A stretch of DNA of 64,000 bases from an uncultured Aquabacterium sp. GTDB lineage: Bacteria; Pseudomonadota; Gammaproteobacteria; Burkholderiales; Burkholderiaceae_C. Shown here piece by piece: positions 38,431 to 46,924 of this stretch. The DNA is taken from positions 1 to 64,000 of the forward strand of contig NZ_CAJYGK010000160.1 of the NCBI RefSeq assembly GCF_913773725.1. Direction: 5' to 3'. The notes under the pieces were generated by a model. The model did not search any database, had not been told where the DNA came from, and was given only the letters and a program-made list of their open reading frames with translations. The position numbers were made by a program, and so were the translations under genes. How positions within the stretch are numbered: the first letter of the stretch is position 1; every line of letters begins with the position of its first letter.

Positions 38431-39546
38431 ATGCTGATTGGCGTGCCCCTGGAAACGCTCGCGGGTGAGACCCGCGTGGCGGTGACCCCCGAGACCGTCA
38501 AGAAACTGAAGGCCCAGGGTCACACCCTGAAGGTGCAATCGGGCGCCGGCGTGGCCGCCAGCGTGACCGACGAGGCCTATGTGGCCGCCGGAGCCGAGAT
38601 CACCGACGCCGCCGGCGCGCTGGGTGCCGACATGGTGCTCAAGGTGCGCAGCCCCTCGGCCGAAGAGCGCGCGCTGATGAAGCCGGGCGCCGTGCTGGTC
38701 GGCATGCTCAACCCGTTCGACAAGGACGGCCTGCAGGCCCTGACCGACGCGAAGCTGACCGCCTTTGCGCTGGAAGCCGCGCCGCGCACCACCCGTGCGC
38801 AGAGCATGGACGTGCTGTCCTCGCAGGCCAACATCGCCGGCTACAAGGCCGTGATGATCGCCGCCGACAAGTACCAGCGCCTGTTCCCGATGCTGATGAC
38901 CGCCGCCGGCACCATCAAGGCCGCCCGCGTCGTCATCCTGGGCGTGGGCGTGGCTGGTCTGCAGGCCATCGCCACGGCCAAGCGCCTGGGCGCGGTCATC
39001 GAAGCCTCGGACGTGCGCCCCTCGGTGAAGGAGCAGGTCGAGTCGCTGGGTGCCAAGTTCATCGACGTGCCGTACGAAACGGCCGAAGAGAAGGAAGCCG
39101 CCGAAGGTGTCGGCGGTTACGCCCGCCCGATGCCGCAATCGTGGCTGGACCGCCAGAAGGCCGAAGTGGCCAAGCGCGTGGCCCAGGCCGACGTCGTCAT
39201 CACCACCGCCCTGATCCCCGGCCGCGCCGCCCCCGTGCTGGTGACCGAAGAGATGGTCAAGTCCATGAAGCCGGGTTCGGTCATCGTCGACCTGGCCGCA
39301 CCGGCCGGCGGCAACTGCCCGCTGACCGAAGCGGGCAAGACGGTGGTCAAGCACGGCGTCACGCTGGTGGGCGAGACCAACCTGCCCGCGCTGGTGGCCG
39401 CCGACTCGTCGTCGCTGTACGCGCGCAACGTGCTCGATTTCCTCAAGCTCGTCTTCAACAAGGAAGGCCAGTTCCACGTCGACCTCGAAGACGACATCGT
39501 CAAGGCATGCCTGATGTGCCGCGACGGTCAGCTGCTGCGCGCTTGA
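38431..39546 (+). CDS. pntAA: NAD(P) transhydrogenase subunit alpha, part 1 (soluble NAD domain)
   Basis: 371 residues. Domain I of proton-translocating transhydrogenase: [20 protein letters not shown], then [20 protein letters not shown], the [23 protein letters not shown] block and the NAD Rossmann motif [20 protein letters not shown]. It binds NAD(H) on the cytoplasmic side and exchanges hydride with the NADP domain of PntB. AGGAG precedes the ATG by about eight bases. The membrane part of alpha is encoded separately (pntAB), and a panD gene intervenes, an unusual arrangement. Confidence 0.96.
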   Translation: MLIGVPLETLAGETRVAVTPETVKKLKAQGHTLKVQSGAGVAASVTDEAYVAAGAEITDAAGALGADMVLKVRSPSAEERALMKPGAVLVGMLNPFDKDGLQALTDAKLTAFALEAAPRTTRAQSMDVLSSQANIAGYKAVMIAADKYQRLFPMLMTAAGTIKAARVVILGVGVAGLQAIATAKRLGAVIEASDVRPSVKEQVESLGAKFIDVPYETAEEKEAAEGVGGYARPMPQSWLDRQKAEVAKRVAQADVVITTALIPGRAAPVLVTEEMVKSMKPGSVIVDLAAPAGGNCPLTEAGKTVVKHGVTLVGETNLPALVAADSSSLYARNVLDFLKLVFNKEGQFHVDLEDDIVKACLMCRDGQLLRA

Positions 39547-39586
39547 GCAGTTCCCGACAAGCGCATTTCCCGAGAGATTGAAGACC

Positions 39587-39952
39587 ATGCAACGCGTCAT
39601 GCTGCGTGCCAAGCTGCACCGAGCCACCGTCACCGAAGCCATCCTGGATTACGAAGGGTCGTGCGGCATCGATGAAGACCTGATGGACGCCGCCGACATG
39701 AAGGAGTTCGAGTACATCGAGCTCTACAACGTCAACAACGGCGAGCGCTTTTCCACTTACATCATCAAGGCGCCGCGTGGCTCGGGCACGATCTCGCTGA
39801 ATGGCGCGGCGGCCCGCAAGGCCACCGTGGGCGACCTGCTCATCATCTGCACCTACGCCCCGATGAACGAGGGCGAGGTGGCGAGCTACAAGCCCAAGGT
39901 CGTGCTGCTGGACGCCGGCAACAAGATCAAGGAAATCCGCAAGTTCGACTGA
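39587..39952 (+). CDS. panD: Aspartate 1-decarboxylase
   Basis: 121 residues, normal length. PanD makes beta-alanine for pantothenate and CoA. It self-cleaves at Gly24-Ser25, visible in [13 protein letters not shown], to create the pyruvoyl cofactor. K9 and the ENGxRF-type stretch ([11 protein letters not shown]) and [15 protein letters not shown] are conserved. The ATG at 39587 begins MQRVML; an in-frame TTG three codons earlier is less likely. The gene sits between pntAA (40 bases upstream) and pntAB (49 bases downstream) and should be cotranscribed with the transhydrogenase. Confidence 0.95.
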   Translation: MQRVMLRAKLHRATVTEAILDYEGSCGIDEDLMDAADMKEFEYIELYNVNNGERFSTYIIKAPRGSGTISLNGAAARKATVGDLLIICTYAPMNEGEVASYKPKVVLLDAGNKIKEIRKFD

Positions 39953-40001
39953 TCGGCGCGCCCCGATTTCTTCAACTTCCCCCTGCCCAGGAGACAACGC
40001 G

Positions 40002-40310
40002 ATGGAAGCCATTTCCCACGTCGTCATCAACCTGACCATTTTCGTGTTGGCCATCTATGTGGGCTATCACGTGGTCTGGAACGTGACCCCCGCCCTGCAC
40101 ACGCCGCTGATGGCCGTGACCAACGCCGTGTCGGCCATCGTCATCGTGGGCGCCATGCTGGCCGCTGCGCTGACGGTGACCACGCTGGGCAAGGTCATGG
40201 GTGTGCTGGCCGTCGCGCTGGCGGCGGTCAACGTGTTCGGGGGCTTCCTCGTCACCCGCCGCATGCTCGAGATGTTCAAGAAGAAAGACAAGAAGGCAGG
40301 AGGCAAGTAA
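40002..40310 (+). CDS. pntAB: NAD(P) transhydrogenase subunit alpha, part 2 (membrane)
   Basis: 102 residues with three membrane segments (about 5-27, 36-57 and 60-82) and a Lys-rich cytoplasmic tail (KKKDKKAGGK). HTPLMAVTNAVSAIVIVGAM is the family signature. With PntB it forms the proton channel. Its TAA stop is immediately followed by the pntB ATG. AGGAG lies ahead of the start. Confidence 0.95.
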   Translation: MEAISHVVINLTIFVLAIYVGYHVVWNVTPALHTPLMAVTNAVSAIVIVGAMLAAALTVTTLGKVMGVLAVALAAVNVFGGFLVTRRMLEMFKKKDKKAGGK

Positions 40311-41765
40311 ATGGGCATGAACCTGATCGCCCTGCTGTACCTGGTCGCCTCGGTGTTCTTCATCCAGGCGCTCAAAGGCCTGAGCCATCCCACCACCTCG
40401 ATCCGCGGCAACGTGTTCGGCATGACCGGCATGACGATCGCCGTGCTGACCACGATCGGCCTGATCCACGGTCAGGCTCAGGCACTGAGCCTGAACTTCG
40501 GTGAAGGCATCGGCTACGTGCTGGCCGGCCTGGTGATCGGCGGCGGCGCCGGCGCCATCATGGCCAAGCGCGTCGAGATGACCAAGATGCCCGAGCTGGT
40601 CGCGTTCATGCACAGCATGATCGGCCTGGCCGCCGTGTTCATTGCCGTGGCCGTGGTGGCCGAGCCCTACGCCTTCCAGATCGCTGCCAAGCCCATTGGC
40701 GATGCGCTGGCCGAGATTCCGGTGGGCAACCGTCTGGAGCTGGCGCTGGGTGCCGCCATCGGCGCCATCACCTTCTCGGGCTCGGTGATCGCGTTCGGCA
40801 AGCTGAGCGGCAAGTACAAGTTCCGCCTGTTCCAGGGTGCGCCGGTCATCTTCAAGGGCCAGCACATGCTGAACCTGGTGCTGGGCCTGGTGGCGCTGGC
40901 GCTGATCGGCGGCTTCATGGCCACGCAGCGCATGGACCTGTTCGTTGCGCTGATCGTGCTGAGCTTCATCCTGGGCGTGCTCATCATCATCCCGATCGGC
41001 GGCGCCGACATGCCGGTGGTGGTGTCCATGCTCAACAGCTACTCGGGCTGGGCGGCCGCCGGCATCGGCTTCTCGCTGAACAACCCGATGCTGATCATTG
41101 CCGGTTCGCTGGTGGGCTCGTCGGGCGCGATCCTGAGCTACATCATGTGCAAGGCCATGAACCGCTCGTTCTTCAACGTGATCCTGGGCGGCTTTGGTGG
41201 CGACGCCGGCGCGGCCGCCGCGGGGGGCGCGCAGCAGCAGCGCAGCGTCAAGAGCGGCTCGGCCGACGACGCCGCCTTCGTGCTGGGCAATGCCGAGACC
41301 GTGGTGATCGTGCCGGGTTACGGCCTGGCCGTGGCCCGCGCGCAGCACGCCGTGAAGGAACTGGCCGCCAAGCTGACGGAAAAGGGCATCAGCGTGAAGT
41401 ACGCCATCCACCCGGTGGCGGGCCGGATGCCCGGTCACATGAACGTGCTGCTGGCCGAGGCCGAAGTGCCGTACGACCAGGTCTTCGAGATGGAAGACAT
41501 CAACGGCGAGTTCGGTCAGGCCGACGTGGCCATCATCCTGGGCGCCAACGACGTGGTGAACCCGGCGGCGCACGTCAAGGGCAGCCCGATCTACGGCATG
41601 CCCATTCTGGAGGCCTACAAGGCCAAGACTATCATCGTCAACAAGCGTTCGATGGCCTCCGGCTACGCCGGACTGGACAACGAGCTGTTCTACATGGACA
41701 AGACCATGATGGTGTTCGGCGACGCCAAGAAGGTGGTCGAGGACATGGTCAAGGCCGTGGAGTGA
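40311..41765 (+). CDS. pntB: NAD(P) transhydrogenase subunit beta
   Basis: 484 residues. About eight membrane segments cover residues 5-285; GMTGMTIAV and PELVAFMHSMIGLAAV are conserved channel segments. The soluble NADP-binding domain III (about 310-484) shows VVIVPGYGLAVARAQHAV and HPVAGRMPGHMNVLLAEA. The complete enzyme uses the proton gradient to make NADPH from NADH. A strong intrinsic terminator follows 45 bases after the stop, marking the operon end. Confidence 0.96.
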   Translation: MGMNLIALLYLVASVFFIQALKGLSHPTTSIRGNVFGMTGMTIAVLTTIGLIHGQAQALSLNFGEGIGYVLAGLVIGGGAGAIMAKRVEMTKMPELVAFMHSMIGLAAVFIAVAVVAEPYAFQIAAKPIGDALAEIPVGNRLELALGAAIGAITFSGSVIAFGKLSGKYKFRLFQGAPVIFKGQHMLNLVLGLVALALIGGFMATQRMDLFVALIVLSFILGVLIIIPIGGADMPVVVSMLNSYSGWAAAGIGFSLNNPMLIIAGSLVGSSGAILSYIMCKAMNRSFFNVILGGFGGDAGAAAAGGAQQQRSVKSGSADDAAFVLGNAETVVIVPGYGLAVARAQHAVKELAAKLTEKGISVKYAIHPVAGRMPGHMNVLLAEAEVPYDQVFEMEDINGEFGQADVAIILGANDVVNPAAHVKGSPIYGMPILEAYKAKTIIVNKRSMASGYAGLDNELFYMDKTMMVFGDAKKVVEDMVKAVE

Positions 41766-41809
41766 CCCTGGGTACGGGGGCGCCTGCCGGTGCCCCGTGC
41801 CGACGCCGG

Positions 41810-41834
41810 AACCGGGCCCTGTGCCCGGTTTTTT
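41810..41834 (+). terminator. Intrinsic terminator after pntB
   Basis: AACCGGGC (41810-41817) pairs with GCCCGGTT (41823-41830) around a 5-base loop, followed by TTTT. A perfect 8-bp stem and T-run on the plus strand make this a convincing end of the pnt operon. Confidence 0.88.
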
Positions 41835-41969
41835 CATGAGGGCGTGGCAGGGTGCGCAGCGCGAGGCCCGCTGCGGTCGTGTCGCGGGTTCTTCCTGAGC
41901 CGGCCGCGCCCGGCCTTGTGGGATGCTTTGCCGCTCAAGAAGTACGCATCCCTCAGGAGAACCACTTCG

Positions 41970-42536
41970 GTGGCACGTTTTACGAAGACGGCGCTAGGCC
42001 GTGCAGAGATCACGGCGCGCAAGCTCGCGCTGGATCGCCCCACCCGCAACCTGTTGCTCATCATCGACCCCAGCCGCGAGGGGGCCGCCTGGCTCCAGCT
42101 CGTCAATGGGGTGGAGGCGGGCGCGCTCGAGGCCTTGCTGGCTGCCGGCCTGATCGAGCCGGCGCCCGATCAGGCCTCACTGGAGCGCCCGGGAGGGCGG
42201 CCGGATCGTGCGCTGCGCGCCGAGCGCCCGGAACGCCCCGAGCCCGCCGCGCGTGCCGGTGCCGCCCTGGCCGCCGAGGCGGACGCCCCGGTCTCGGTGG
42301 CCCCGCCGGCCGGCACGACCCACCTCGATGACGCGGCGCTGTACGAGCGCCTTCAGGGGGTGATCAAGAGCCAGTTCGGGCTGGTCCAGGGCTATCGCCT
42401 GGTGTTGCAGATCGAGCGGGACTCGGAAGGGCCGGCCTTGCGTGCCGCGGCGCGCCGTGTCATCGACATGGTGCGCGAGCAGCGCGGCGAGGAGGCCGCG
42501 GCCTCGGTGGCCTGGACGCTGGGCATGGACGCCTGA
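41970..42536 (+). CDS. Hypothetical protein with helical N- and C-terminal parts
   Basis: 188 residues from a GTG at 41970 with AGGAG eleven bases upstream. The N-terminus (ARFTKTALGRAEITARKLAL, then DRPTRNLLLIIDPSR) resembles regulators that start with a short basic helix. The middle (about 65-110) is Ala/Pro/Arg-rich and probably unstructured. The C-terminal 70 residues (LYERLQGVIKSQFGLVQGYR) are amphipathic. I recognise no family. It lies alone after the pnt terminator. Confidence 0.65.
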   Translation: MARFTKTALGRAEITARKLALDRPTRNLLLIIDPSREGAAWLQLVNGVEAGALEALLAAGLIEPAPDQASLERPGGRPDRALRAERPERPEPAARAGAALAAEADAPVSVAPPAGTTHLDDAALYERLQGVIKSQFGLVQGYRLVLQIERDSEGPALRAAARRVIDMVREQRGEEAAASVAWTLGMDA

Positions 42537-42560
42537 TGCCTGCCCAGCGTCCGGCCCCGT

Positions 42561-43178
42561 TCAGGGCGCCGGCTGGGATGCGGCCGCGGTGATGGCGGCG
42601 GGTGCGACCAATGGGGCCGGTGACGGCGCAGGTGCTGCCGGGCCGGGGGCGGGGCAGCCCTGACCCTGGCGCAGGCCCTTGAGGTAGGCGCGCCGCATGG
42701 CGCCGGCCGTGATGGCGGCGCTCACCTTGCGGCTGTGGCGCTCGGCACCGGACAGCTTGCGCAGCCAGCTGCGAAACGGCACGAAGCCCTCCACCGTCCG
42801 GCGCACGGCCGACACCGAGGCGTCTTCGGCCATGTCGACGCCGCGCTCCAGCAGCGCCGGATCGCTGCCGTCACGGGGTGCGTCGACGTCCGGGCCCAGT
42901 GCATCGTCGAGGGCATGCACCATGTCGTTCAGGTGGACGCAGGTCACGTCCGTCGGCAGGGCGTAGGGGCCAGCGACGGCCTCCTGCAGCGCCGCCGGAA
43001 TCTCGGTGCGGACCAGGTTCAGGTCACCCAGGGGCGTCATGGCGGCATGGCCCATGCGGGTGGTGACGTCGGCGTCCTTGGCCCGCTTGCTGTTGGTGTC
43101 CGGGCCGCGCGGCGCGGCGCAGCCGCTCAGCAGGAGGGCGGCGCAGGCCAGGACGAGAAGACGGCGGGGAGCAGGCAT
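42561..43178 (-). CDS. Hypothetical lipoprotein
   Basis: 205 residues from the ATG at 43178 (MPAPRRLLVLACAALLLSGC). A clear signal peptide with lipobox LLSGC is followed by a mostly helical domain containing VTCVHLNDMVHALDDALGP and RSWLRKLSGAERHSRKVSAA, and an Ala/Pro-rich tail. The C-terminal helix with many basic residues might contact membrane or peptidoglycan. Function unknown. An upstream ATG at 43208 would put ten polar residues ahead of the signal and is less likely. Confidence 0.72.
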   Translation of the reverse strand: MPAPRRLLVLACAALLLSGCAAPRGPDTNSKRAKDADVTTRMGHAAMTPLGDLNLVRTEIPAALQEAVAGPYALPTDVTCVHLNDMVHALDDALGPDVDAPRDGSDPALLERGVDMAEDASVSAVRRTVEGFVPFRSWLRKLSGAERHSRKVSAAITAGAMRRAYLKGLRQGQGCPAPGPAAPAPSPAPLVAPAAITAAASQPAP

Positions 43179-43344
43179 GTCGGTCGGTGTGAGGGGATGG
43201 CCGATCATGCCGCGACGCGGTCGGTTCAGGGAGGTGACTCACCCGAGGGAGGGTGGCGTGCGCGTGATCCGTGCCACGCCAGGGCGACGTGGCTGCGACA
43301 ATCGGGCCCGGCGGGCTGCCAGAGGCGGCCTTCCTGTTTGCCTC

Positions 43345-44097
43345 ATGCCCGATTTCAACGCGTTCGACATCCCCGATCCCACTGTGCCCGCCGCCGACTC
43401 TCCGAGTGACGAGGCGCCGCCTCGCGCCCGGCCCGCACGCCGCGCGCCTCGCCAGTCCAGGGCGCGCCGGCTCACGGAGCAGGTGTTGAACGCGACCGCC
43501 GAGGTGCTGGTGCGGCGCGGCCATGCGGGGCTGAGCACCAACAGCGTGGCGGCGCAGGCCGGCGTCAGCGTCGGGGCCCTCTACCAGTATTTCCCTGACA
43601 AGGCGGCGCTGCTGGCGGCGGTGCGTGAGCGCCACGCCCGCGCCATGGGGCAGGCGCTGCTTGCAGCCTGGGCCGATGCGGCCCCGACGCGGCTGGACAC
43701 CGCCGTCCAGGCGCTGGTGCGGGGCCTGTTCGCAGCACACGCACTGGAGCCGACCTTGCATGACCGGCTCGAGCAGGACGGGCCTCTGGTGGTCACGCTG
43801 CCATCGCACCCGGACGGGGTGGTGTGTCGGGTGCCGTGCGAGGCCAGCGCGCTGATGGCGCCCGGCGCGGTGTGGGCGTTCTGGCGGCAGCGGCTGCAGC
43901 GCCATGAGGCCCAGTTCGGGGTGGCGGAGCCGGCTCTGGCGGTCTGGGTGGCCTTGCAGATGGCCGATGGGCTGGCCCATGCGGCTTGGGTCGGCGCCAG
44001 CCGGGCGCCCTTGCCGTTCGCGGTCGATGCGCTGGAGCAGGCCGCCGTGCAGGCGGTCTGTGCCTACCTGGCGGGTCCTTCCGGGCACGGCCGCTGA
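43345..44097 (+). CDS. TetR-family transcriptional regulator
   Basis: 250 residues. After a 45-residue Pro/Arg/Asp-rich leader, the helix-turn-helix is clear: ATAEVLVRRGHAGLSTNSVA, then AQAGVSVGALYQYFPDKAAL. The C-terminal ligand domain is Ala-rich. The gene converges on almA, ending 39 bases from the almA stop, so it could regulate that monooxygenase. A candidate dyad overlaps the almA promoter, but a link between the two is unproven. Confidence 0.87.
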   Translation: MPDFNAFDIPDPTVPAADSPSDEAPPRARPARRAPRQSRARRLTEQVLNATAEVLVRRGHAGLSTNSVAAQAGVSVGALYQYFPDKAALLAAVRERHARAMGQALLAAWADAAPTRLDTAVQALVRGLFAAHALEPTLHDRLEQDGPLVVTLPSHPDGVVCRVPCEASALMAPGAVWAFWRQRLQRHEAQFGVAEPALAVWVALQMADGLAHAAWVGASRAPLPFAVDALEQAAVQAVCAYLAGPSGHGR

Positions 44098-44136
44098 GCC
44101 CGCGCCGGTGGGCGCGGGACCGGCGATCCGCCGGCG

Positions 44137-45630
44137 TCAGGCGGCCAGGCGGCTGGAGCGGCCTGCTTGCTGCCCTGCGGCGCTGGGCTTGCGGAAGGCC
44201 ATCACGCCGTCCTCGAGCTGGCCATTGCGCAGCTGGTCCATGTCGAGCGCGTAGTTCTGATAGAGCTTCCATGGGGCGCGGTCGGCACCCTTGGGCAGGT
44301 GGGCCTCTGCGCGCGCCACGTAGCCCGAGGTCATGTCCAGCAGCGGGGCCGGCCTGACGTTGGGGTCCTTGCGCTCGGGCACGGCGATGCGGGTGCCCGT
44401 CTTGTCCATGTGCTTGAGCAGGCGGCAGACGTACTCGGCGATCAGGTCGGCCTTCAGCGTCCACGAGGCGTTGGTGTAGCCCAGCGTGTTCGAGAAGTTG
44501 GGGATGTCGCTGAACATCAGGCCCTTGTACGAGATGTGCTGGTTCATTTCGATGTCGCGGCCGTCGACGCTGATGTTCATGCCGCCGAACAGGCGCAGGT
44601 TCAGGCCGGTGGCGGTGACGATGATGTCGGCCTCGAGCACCTGGCCCGACTTCAGCAGGATGCCGTTCTCGACGAAGCGGTCGATGTGGTCGGTCACCAC
44701 CGAGGCCTTGCCCTTGCGCAGCGCCTTGAACAGGTCGCCATTGGGGACGGCGCACAGACGCTGGTCCCACGGGTTGTAGGGCGGCGTGAAGTGCTTCATG
44801 TCGAAGTTCGGGCCGACCTGGGCCTTGACCTGCTTGAGCAGCAGCTTGCGCATGAAGTTCGGGTACCGGCGCGAGAGCTTGAAGATGCTCTGGGTGATGA
44901 AGTTGTTGCGGGCCCGGCTGATGTTGTAGACCGTCATGGCGGGCAGGAACTTCAGCAGAAAGCGCACCATCGGGTCGAACTGCGGCACCGAGATCACGTA
45001 GCTGGGCGTGCGCTGCAGCATGGTCACGTGGCCGGCCTTGTCCGTCATCGACGGAATCAGCGTGATGGCGGTGGCACCCGAGCCGATGACGACGACGCGC
45101 TTGCCGCTGTAGTCCAGCTTTTCAGGCCAGAACTGCGGGTGGATGATCTGGCCCTTGAAGGTCTCGCGGCCCTTGAACTCGGGCGTGAAGCCCTCTTCAT
45201 AGTTGTAGTAGCCCGAGCACATCATGAGCCAGTGGCAGCGCATCTGCACGGTCTCGCCCGAGGTCTTCTGAACGTCCAGCGTCCAGGTGGCGGTTTCGCT
45301 GGACCAGCTGGCCTTGACCACCTTGCTGCCGAAGCGGATGTGGCGGTCGATCTGGTTCTCGCGGGCGGTCTCGGCGATGTAGTTGCGGATGCGGTGCCCG
45401 TCGGCAATCACCTGCTTTTCGGTCCAGGGCTTGAAGTTGTAGCCCAGGGTGTACATGTCCGAGTCGGAGCGGATGCCGGGGTAGCGGAACAGATCCCAGG
45501 TGCCGCCGAGCGTGTCGCGTCCTTCGAGGATGGCGTAGGTCTTGTCGGGGCAGTGGTTTTGCAGGTGTCGGGCTGCACCGATGCCGGAAAGGCCGGCGCC
45601 GACGATCAGGACGTCAAAGTGTTCGGACAT
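44137..45630 (-). CDS. almA: AlmA-type flavin monooxygenase (long-chain alkane oxidation)
   Basis: 497 residues from the ATG at 45630, after AGGAG. FAD motif DVLIVGAGLSGIGAARHL, the Baeyer-Villiger-type block LGGTWDLFRYPGIRSDSDMY and the NADPH motif VVVIGSGATAITLIPSM. Later segments MKHFTPPYNPWDQRLCAVP and LLKSGQVLEADIIVTATGLN match, from memory, Acinetobacter AlmA closely. AlmA supports growth on very long n-alkanes. Other readings are a Baeyer-Villiger ketone oxygenase of the EthA type. The fatty-acid operon at 52405-58031 could take its products. Confidence 0.83.
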   Translation of the reverse strand: MSEHFDVLIVGAGLSGIGAARHLQNHCPDKTYAILEGRDTLGGTWDLFRYPGIRSDSDMYTLGYNFKPWTEKQVIADGHRIRNYIAETARENQIDRHIRFGSKVVKASWSSETATWTLDVQKTSGETVQMRCHWLMMCSGYYNYEEGFTPEFKGRETFKGQIIHPQFWPEKLDYSGKRVVVIGSGATAITLIPSMTDKAGHVTMLQRTPSYVISVPQFDPMVRFLLKFLPAMTVYNISRARNNFITQSIFKLSRRYPNFMRKLLLKQVKAQVGPNFDMKHFTPPYNPWDQRLCAVPNGDLFKALRKGKASVVTDHIDRFVENGILLKSGQVLEADIIVTATGLNLRLFGGMNISVDGRDIEMNQHISYKGLMFSDIPNFSNTLGYTNASWTLKADLIAEYVCRLLKHMDKTGTRIAVPERKDPNVRPAPLLDMTSGYVARAEAHLPKGADRAPWKLYQNYALDMDQLRNGQLEDGVMAFRKPSAAGQQAGRSSRLAA

Positions 45631-45755
45631 GCGGGGCTCCTGCGACACGGAGTCGGTGAGGGGAGGGCCGCTGCACGGCGGCCACCGCATGAACGAAAAG
45701 AGGGTGCGGGCCGGCTCGACAGCTGCCCCCGTTGGACGAGGACTTCGAGCCGGAC

Positions 45756-45783
45756 TCTATATTTGAAACGACACGTTGTCAAA
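45756..45783 (-). promoter_or_regulatory. Candidate almA promoter overlapped by a dyad
   Basis: On the minus strand, TTGACA (45777-45782) and TATAGA (45756-45761) are separated by 15 bases, slightly short of ideal, about 125 bases before the almA start. The same DNA holds the inverted repeat TTTGA (45762-45766) and TCAAA (45779-45783), plus an inner AACG/CGTT. A repressor bound there would block the promoter; a TetR-type protein is plausible. Confidence 0.5.
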
Positions 45784-45845
45784 ATGGGTGACCCGGGGGC
45801 AGGGATCATCACGCGACGCCACCGCCCTGCCTGCGGGGGCGGGTT

Positions 45846-46871
45846 TCACCTCAGGCCCATGAACATCTTCCAGCGCTTCTCGTTCTGGCGCTTGGCCTCG
45901 AACAGGGCCTGGTCGGCCTGGGCCAGCAGGGTGCGCACGCTCTCGATGTCGTCGTCGTAGGCGGCCATGCCGACCGAGATGCCCACGCCCACCGTGTCAC
46001 CCGAGCTCAGGGTGATCGGGCTGGCCACGGCGCGCACGATGCGCCGCGCGAGCACCTGGGCATCGTCGCGACCGCCATGGCGCATCACCACGCCGAACTC
46101 GTCGATGCCGAAGCGGGCGACCACGTCGCCGGTGCGCACCTGGGCCTGGATGCGTTCGGCCACGGCCCGCAGCACGTCGACCCCGGCGGCATGGCCGAAG
46201 CCGTCGTTGATCTCCTTGAAGCCGTCCAGGTCCATCACGAGCACGGTGAAGGGTTCGCCGCGGCGCATCGCGTGGGCCAGTTCCACGTTCAGGGCCTGGT
46301 CGAAGTGGGCGCGGTTGGCCAGTCCCGTGAGCGGATCGGTGATGGCCTGTCGCGCCAGGGTGCGGCGCTGCGCGTGGGCGTCGATGGCGTGCCAGGCGAG
46401 CCGCGCGACGTCGGCGAGGGCCTGACGCTGGCCTGCATCCAGCTGGCGGGCCTCCGGGCTGGCCACGGAGACCACGCCCAGCGCATGTCCGGCCTCGTCA
46501 TGGATGACGGCGCCGGCGTAGAAGCGCCACTCGGGGCAGGCCGTGCGAACCGGGTGCATCTGAAAACGGCTGTCGTCGCTCAGGTCGGGCACGCACAGCA
46601 GACCGCCCAGGGCTTGCGCGGTTTCTTCGGCCAGGCAGACCGACGCCGGCAGCTGGGCTGGCAGGGCGCCGACGCGGGCCTTGAACCACAGCCGGTCGCG
46701 GTCGAGCAGGCCGATGCCGGCCACGGGGGCGTCGCAGGCCTGCGCGGCCAGGCGGGCCAGGGCATCGAAGTCCGGTGACGGGGGCGTGTCCAGGATGGCT
46801 TGGTCGTGCAAGGCCTCCAGGCGTTCGGCTTCGGCCGGGCTCAGGGCGGTGTCAAGGGCAACGGTGGGCAT
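45846..46871 (-). CDS. GAF-GGDEF protein with degenerate GIDEF active site
   Basis: 341 residues from the ATG at 46871. The N-terminal GAF-like sensor (about 15-165) opens with ALHDQAILDTPPSPDFDALA, seen in many soluble GAF-GGDEF proteins. The GGDEF domain (about 178-340) retains DPLTGLANRAHFDQAL and DLDGFKEINDGFGH but has G255-I256-D257-E258-F259 at the active site. The inhibitory I-site R246-x2-D249 is intact at the standard five-residue spacing. Loss of the second Gly usually impairs GTP binding, so this may be a weak cyclase or a c-di-GMP receptor. Cytoplasmic; no partner gene is obvious. Confidence 0.87.
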   Translation of the reverse strand: MPTVALDTALSPAEAERLEALHDQAILDTPPSPDFDALARLAAQACDAPVAGIGLLDRDRLWFKARVGALPAQLPASVCLAEETAQALGGLLCVPDLSDDSRFQMHPVRTACPEWRFYAGAVIHDEAGHALGVVSVASPEARQLDAGQRQALADVARLAWHAIDAHAQRRTLARQAITDPLTGLANRAHFDQALNVELAHAMRRGEPFTVLVMDLDGFKEINDGFGHAAGVDVLRAVAERIQAQVRTGDVVARFGIDEFGVVMRHGGRDDAQVLARRIVRAVASPITLSSGDTVGVGISVGMAAYDDDIESVRTLLAQADQALFEAKRQNEKRWKMFMGLR

Positions 46872-46924
46872 GGCAGTCAGGCAGTCGGTGTCTGTCCGGC
46901 TTATCGGCCATGCGGCGCCGGAAC

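Noticed and set aside
39972-41837. 621-codon frame antisense to pntAB/pntB, His/Asp/Gln-rich
   Set aside because: Shadow frame; the His/Asp richness is the complement of Val/Met/Ile-rich membrane segments.
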